DNA of 64,000 nt from Chitinophagales bacterium (lineage in GTDB: Bacteria; Bacteroidota; Bacteroidia; Chitinophagales; Chitinophagaceae). The DNA lies in assembly GCA_030832085.1 (NCBI GenBank), contig JAURJU010000050.1, positions 1 through 64,000 on the forward strand. The letters run 5' to 3'. Under the pieces are notes generated by a model. The model did not search any database. It saw only the letters and a program-made list of their open reading frames with translations, and had not been told where the DNA came from. The position numbers were made by a program, and so were the translations under genes. This document shows positions 59,691-64,000 of the stretch, piece by piece (position 1 is the first letter of the stretch; each line of letters starts with the position of its first letter).

Positions 59691-60644
59691 TTATCCAATG
59701 AGGTGTTTTATGGCGGAGTGGATGTTGGTATAGATAAAATTGAATCCCGTTTTTTGAAGTTTTCCCGAATCAACCGTTGTGCTTTTCAGGACTTCTACGC
59801 TCATTTCTCCCATGATCAACTTTAGCAAAAAGGAAGGCACCTTAAAAGGAATGAAAAATCTTCCATTCATTGCATTTGCGATAAGAAGGGTCAACTCACG
59901 GTTGGTAGCGGGTTGTGGTGCAACAAGGTTGTACACGCCATGCATTTCCTGTGTTTCAATGGCATGGATGAATGCCCTGCACAAATCATCTATATGGATC
60001 CAGCTGGTCACCTGGTTGCCGGATCCCAGTACAGCCGCAACGCCAAACCTGGCAGGCTTTTTGAATTCTGCCAATGCTCCACCCTCATTGCTCAAAGCTA
60101 TGCCCAACCTCATTTTTACAAGTCGTTTCCCGAGTGTTCCTACCTTGTCAATGCTTTCTTCCCAGGCCATGCAGGTCTGTCCAAGAAAGTCGTTTGAAGC
60201 GGGATCGTCTTCGGTGAAAACCTTACCATGGTCTGGACCATACCATCCAATGGCTGAAGCACTGATGACAGACTTGACCTTGTTGGGCTTTGTGGAAAGG
60301 CAATTGAACAAGAGTTCGCTGGACTTTGTCCGGCTTAAACGGATTTCTTCCTTGCGCTTCTTTGTCCACCTTTTTTTTGCCACACCTTCGCCGGCAAGAT
60401 GCACAACATGATCGGCCTTTGCGATGGCTTGGGGATCAATCATCATTTTATCAGTATCCCATTTGGCATAATAAATATTGCCGCTGGGCCTGAAGCTGTT
60501 TTGCAGTGAAGTGGTTTTGTAGACCGATGCAGTTTCAATTGGATTCCTTGACAGGATAATCACATCATACCCTTGGTTCAGCAGGTGCCTGCTCAGGGCT
60601 GTACCGATCATTCCTGTTCCTCCCGTAATCAAAACTGTTGGCAT
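59691..60644 (-). CDS. TIGR01777-type NAD-dependent epimerase
   Basis: VLITGGTGMIGTALSRHL; SASAIGWYGPDHG. Start trimmed from 60695. Confidence 0.92.
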   Translation of the reverse strand: MPTVLITGGTGMIGTALSRHLLNQGYDVIILSRNPIETASVYKTTSLQNSFRPSGNIYYAKWDTDKMMIDPQAIAKADHVVHLAGEGVAKKRWTKKRKEEIRLSRTKSSELLFNCLSTKPNKVKSVISASAIGWYGPDHGKVFTEDDPASNDFLGQTCMAWEESIDKVGTLGKRLVKMRLGIALSNEGGALAEFKKPARFGVAAVLGSGNQVTSWIHIDDLCRAFIHAIETQEMHGVYNLVAPQPATNRELTLLIANAMNGRFFIPFKVPSFLLKLIMGEMSVEVLKSTTVDSGKLQKTGFNFIYTNIHSAIKHLIG

Positions 60645-60700
60645 GGGTGTGTTTTGTGCAAAATTACGGCGAAACCCGACAATTGCATAAATCAAAAAAT

Positions 60701-60735
60701 AAAAAAAGGCCCCAGATCAAACCTGGAGCCTTTTT
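60701..60735 (-). terminator. Intrinsic terminator downstream of ftsZ
   Basis: Minus strand AAAAAGGCTCCAG-GTTTGAT-CTGGGGCCTTTTTTT, 13-bp stem with one G-U plus T run. Confidence 0.85.
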
Positions 60736-60752
60736 ATTCGAAATTACCTTGA

Positions 60753-62837
60753 TCAATCAGGCTTTTTTCCTTCCAGGAAAGTATTGATGGTGCTGATCTG
60801 TGTGATATTGTTCTCATCAGTACCGACTGCATAGCTGCTGTAAAATTTCTCTACTGAAGCCAATGTTGTATTATGTACTTGAAGATTCTGCCTCACATAT
60901 GCCGGAATATTCTCATATTCATTCTTGGTATCTGACGTGCCAAAGTTGAAAGACAGGTTACGCAGCTTGTGCAACCTCTCCTCCGCCCTTGCCTTCTGCA
61001 TTTCAGCTTCATCCAATGGCGCAATTTCCTGAACAAATGGGCTGCTCGCTACAGGCTCTTCCGCAACCACAACCGTTGAAACCGGTTCTTCATGATATAC
61101 CATTTCGAAAGAAGGATTGCTGTCCTCGATTGAGGTCGTAACTTCCTCGACCTTTTCAATTGTTTCCTCAACCCGTAATGTTATTTCTTCAGTTTGAACG
61201 CTTATTTCTTCAATGGCTGGAGAAAGATTCTCTGCTTGGGGAGTCTCTTCCTTGGCTTCGGCAACAATGCTCTCCTGAATGGTGTCATTGGTATAAATGT
61301 TGGCGGGCTTCCTCAAAAAAGAGCCCATTGAGCTTGGTGCTGGTTCAGTTGCCTTTGCGGTGATTTCCTCTTCCTGTTTTACTGCAACAGGTTCGACTGG
61401 AGGCACAATGTCAAATGAAGTGAAGACCGGAAGCTCCATGGTGGTCAAATCAAGTTCAACAACAAAGGGCCCTTCATCAACTGCAGCCTCCACTTCTTCA
61501 ACATGGAAATTTGGCGTTTCCAGGTCTGGTGTTGACAAAACCGGGGTTTCAACTGCTGAGTCTACTTCCGCCTGAAGCTCAAATTTTTCCACTGTTGGGA
61601 CAAGATCCTGCAATTCAAAAACCTCAGGAGCCAAAACCTCTTCCATCACTGCGGCAACTATTGTTTGATTCTCCTCTGCCACTTCTGCTGCAATTACGGG
61701 CTGCTCTTCTATTGCTTCTTCAACCAACACTGTTTGCTCCTGTACCAATTCCTGTACCGGTGCAATGCTTACCACTTCAGGCTTGGGTTGTGGGTTGACA
61801 TCCAAGGTAAACATGATTCTCTCATCCTTAGGCTCGAGCCTTGCCTCCTGCTGCGGTTCGCCCAATGGTGCCTTTTGATCAAAGCCTGTTGCAATGATGG
61901 TAATGCTGATTTCTTCACCCAGTGACTCGTCATAACCCAAACCAAGAATCACATCGGCATCAGGACCTGCCTGGGTAAGCAAATATTCTTGAATAGTCTC
62001 TACCTCGTCCATGGTAAACTCATTTTCACCAAGACGGGAATTGATGTTGATCAGTACCCACTTTGCACCCCTGATGTCACTGTCGTTCAACAAGGGTGAA
62101 TTGAGGGCCTGCTGAATGGCCACTTGTGCCCTGTCTTCACCATGTGCGCGGGCGCTACCCAAAATGGCCACACCACCATTGCGCATGACTGTACAGACAT
62201 CGGCAAAATCCACATTGATCTGACCAGTGGTATTGATGACATCCGTTATGCACTTTGCAGCGGTTGCCAAAACATTATCCGCCGTTGACAATGCTGCGCT
62301 CATGGTCAGGTTGCCAAACTGGTGACGCAATTTGTCATTGCTGATCACCAACAGGGTGTCAACCTGTGATTTCATTTGCTGAATGCCACTATCGGCATGC
62401 AATGCCCTTTTCTTTCCTTCATAAGAAAAAGGAGTTGTGATGATGCCCACTGTAAGAATGCCCATGTCCTTGCAAATCTTGGAAATGATGGGTGCCCCTC
62501 CAGTTCCTGTTCCACCACCCATGCCAGCTGTGACAAAGGCCATCTTGGTATTGACTTCAAGGATTCTTCGGATCTCATCAAGACTTTCTTCGGTAGCCTG
62601 TCTTCCAATTTCAGGATTGGCGCCTGCACCCAAACCTTGCGTAAGTGAAGGCCCAAGTTGAATTTTATTGGGAACCTTGCTCAAGGCGAGTGCCTGCGCA
62701 TCCGTATTGCAAACAATAAAATCCACGCCGTCAATGCCGAGGCTGTGCATGTAATTTACTGCATTGCTGCCGCCTCCGCCTACACCGATTACTTTGATGA
62801 TGGATGATTGTTCTTTTGGCAAATCGAATTGTATCAT
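60753..62837 (-). CDS. ftsZ: Cell division protein FtsZ with long C-terminal extension
   Basis: GVGGGGSNAVNYM, GMGGGTGTGGAPIISKICKD tubulin signature; acidic low-complexity C-terminal region. Confidence 0.97.
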   Translation of the reverse strand: MIQFDLPKEQSSIIKVIGVGGGGSNAVNYMHSLGIDGVDFIVCNTDAQALALSKVPNKIQLGPSLTQGLGAGANPEIGRQATEESLDEIRRILEVNTKMAFVTAGMGGGTGTGGAPIISKICKDMGILTVGIITTPFSYEGKKRALHADSGIQQMKSQVDTLLVISNDKLRHQFGNLTMSAALSTADNVLATAAKCITDVINTTGQINVDFADVCTVMRNGGVAILGSARAHGEDRAQVAIQQALNSPLLNDSDIRGAKWVLININSRLGENEFTMDEVETIQEYLLTQAGPDADVILGLGYDESLGEEISITIIATGFDQKAPLGEPQQEARLEPKDERIMFTLDVNPQPKPEVVSIAPVQELVQEQTVLVEEAIEEQPVIAAEVAEENQTIVAAVMEEVLAPEVFELQDLVPTVEKFELQAEVDSAVETPVLSTPDLETPNFHVEEVEAAVDEGPFVVELDLTTMELPVFTSFDIVPPVEPVAVKQEEEITAKATEPAPSSMGSFLRKPANIYTNDTIQESIVAEAKEETPQAENLSPAIEEISVQTEEITLRVEETIEKVEEVTTSIEDSNPSFEMVYHEEPVSTVVVAEEPVASSPFVQEIAPLDEAEMQKARAEERLHKLRNLSFNFGTSDTKNEYENIPAYVRQNLQVHNTTLASVEKFYSSYAVGTDENNITQISTINTFLEGKKPD

Positions 62838-62904
62838 ACTGATTGAATTTAATGTGTGTTAGTAAGTTTTTGGGTTTGTGTTTTTATTTATGCGAAGTGG
62901 TTTT

Positions 62905-64000
62905 TTACAGGTCTCGATCACCTTCTTCCTTAAAGAGATCTATCAATCCTCCTTTGATGCTGTCCATGAATCCTTTCAGGGTTTTTCTTTCTGATATTGG
63001 GATTGCCTTGACCACCACTTCAACTGCAGGTTCATCCTCAACCACAGCATCAGGCTTGAGCGTTGTTCTGCGCTGATCAGGATTCAACCTGTTTTGGTTG
63101 TTCTCATACACATTGTATCCCTTCAGGATCAATCCAATGCACGTTGAATACATGGGTTTTTCCAATTCTGCAATATGGTTCGATGCCAAATGCTCATTCG
63201 GAAAACCAATGCGTGCATTCAATCCAGTGGCATATTCTGTAAGCTGAATAAGGTGCTTGAGCTGTGAGCCTCCCCCAGTTAGGACAATACCACCGTTCAA
63301 CATTTTGTTGTCGAGTCCAACTTGCTTGAGGTGAAAAGTTACAAATGCAAGGATCTCGCTCATCCTTGCCTGGATGATGGAAGCAAGATTTTTTACACTG
63401 ATTTCGCGGGAAGGCAAACCCCTGAGTCCGGGAATCTTGATGAATGCATTGTTTTGTGCAGCCTCCGAAAGTGCACTCCCGTATTGGACTTTCATGAGCT
63501 CTGCCTGCGTTTTCAATACACCCAATCCCATTTTGATGTCATTGGTGATGTTCTCTCCACCAAATGGAATGACCGCAGTATGTTTGAGTATCCCTTCATA
63601 GAAAACAGCCAGATCAGTGGTTCCACCACCGATATCCAAAATGGCAATGCCTGCTTCAATGTCTTGCTCACTCATTACTGCTGCTGAAGAGGCAAGCGGC
63701 TGTAGCATCAGGTCTTTTACCTTCAGCCCAGCTTTTTCAACGCTCCGGTTGATGTTGCGGATGGCATTCCGGTCTCCCGTAATGATATGAAAATTCGCAC
63801 CGACCTTTACCCCAGTGTAACCAATCGGATCTACGATATTTTGAATGTTATCAACGGTGTATTCCTGGGGTATGACGTCAATGATTTGATCACCAGCAGG
63901 AATATAGGTTTTGTATTGATCTGCAACGAGCTGATCAATTTCCAACTGCTTGATTTCATCGTCGGTTGAACGCCTCACAATGTCTCCCCGGGTTTGGAGG
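62905..64000 (-). CDS. ftsA: Cell division protein FtsA (N-terminus runs off the right edge)
   Basis: The frame stays open past the predicted GTG at 63978 to the window edge (LQTRGDIVRRSTDDEIKQ); ILDIGGGTTDLAVF, VLTGGGSQLKHL; C-terminal amphipathic GFMDSIKGGLIDLFKEE. Confidence 0.95.
   Translation of the reverse strand, partial: LQTRGDIVRRSTDDEIKQLEIDQLVADQYKTYIPAGDQIIDVIPQEYTVDNIQNIVDPIGYTGVKVGANFHIITGDRNAIRNINRSVEKAGLKVKDLMLQPLASSAAVMSEQDIEAGIAILDIGGGTTDLAVFYEGILKHTAVIPFGGENITNDIKMGLGVLKTQAELMKVQYGSALSEAAQNNAFIKIPGLRGLPSREISVKNLASIIQARMSEILAFVTFHLKQVGLDNKMLNGGIVLTGGGSQLKHLIQLTEYATGLNARIGFPNEHLASNHIAELEKPMYSTCIGLILKGYNVYENNQNRLNPDQRRTTLKPDAVVEDEPAVEVVVKAIPISERKTLKGFMDSIKGGLIDLFKEEGDRDL

Noticed and set aside
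1-64000. Mobile elements, CRISPR arrays, tRNA/rRNA genes, toxin-antitoxin or defence genes
   Set aside because: Read-through of the ORFs and intergenic regions showed no transposase, integrase, Cas, restriction or toxin signatures, no regular spacer arrays and no recognisable tRNA T-loop pattern. A tRNAscan/DefenseFinder run would be decisive.

Overview
The window reads as a core-genome segment from a Bacteroidota bacterium, probably Chitinophagaceae-like. Lineage is inferred from a primary-type sigma factor without region 1.1, TAnnTTTG-type promoters, a long FtsZ C-terminal extension and ExbB-ExbD-ExbD-TonB gene order. Main blocks: (1) tonB (partial)-exbD-exbD-exbB; (2) a secreted HExxH metalloprotease and a MacB/FtsX-like permease; (3) a complete 14-gene minus-strand complex I operon nuoA-N with a short NuoG; (4) a TPR protein, an orphan PstS-like lipoprotein and a small membrane protein; (5) LMW phosphatase-hisS; (6) RNA modification and translation genes: two pseudouridine synthases, rlmN, rimM, rpsP, ffh, an rpoD-like sigma factor, and separately an S4/Hsp15 gene plus trmD; (7) dinB, peroxiredoxin, a Tat-type SOD, an M20 peptidase, an S9 peptidase, a PlsC acyltransferase, a DUF5916-type protein, a GH109-like oxidoreductase and a VPS10/BNR protein; (8) an ABC-2 exporter with a secreted partner, DUF3050 and a FadN-like enzyme; (9) metG, LD-carboxypeptidase, a TIGR01777 epimerase, ftsZ and ftsA (partial). 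I found no mobile element, CRISPR array, tRNA/rRNA gene or recognisable defence island. I did not find a convincing undescribed multi-gene system. The best leads are smaller: a truncated NuoG with a rewritten cysteine motif, a terminator-like hairpin next to the rimM start codon, an internal FtsZ C-terminal peptide, a DUF3050 protein with possible metal ligands, intergenic structures, and a low-GC gene beside a 10-nt-period repeat.
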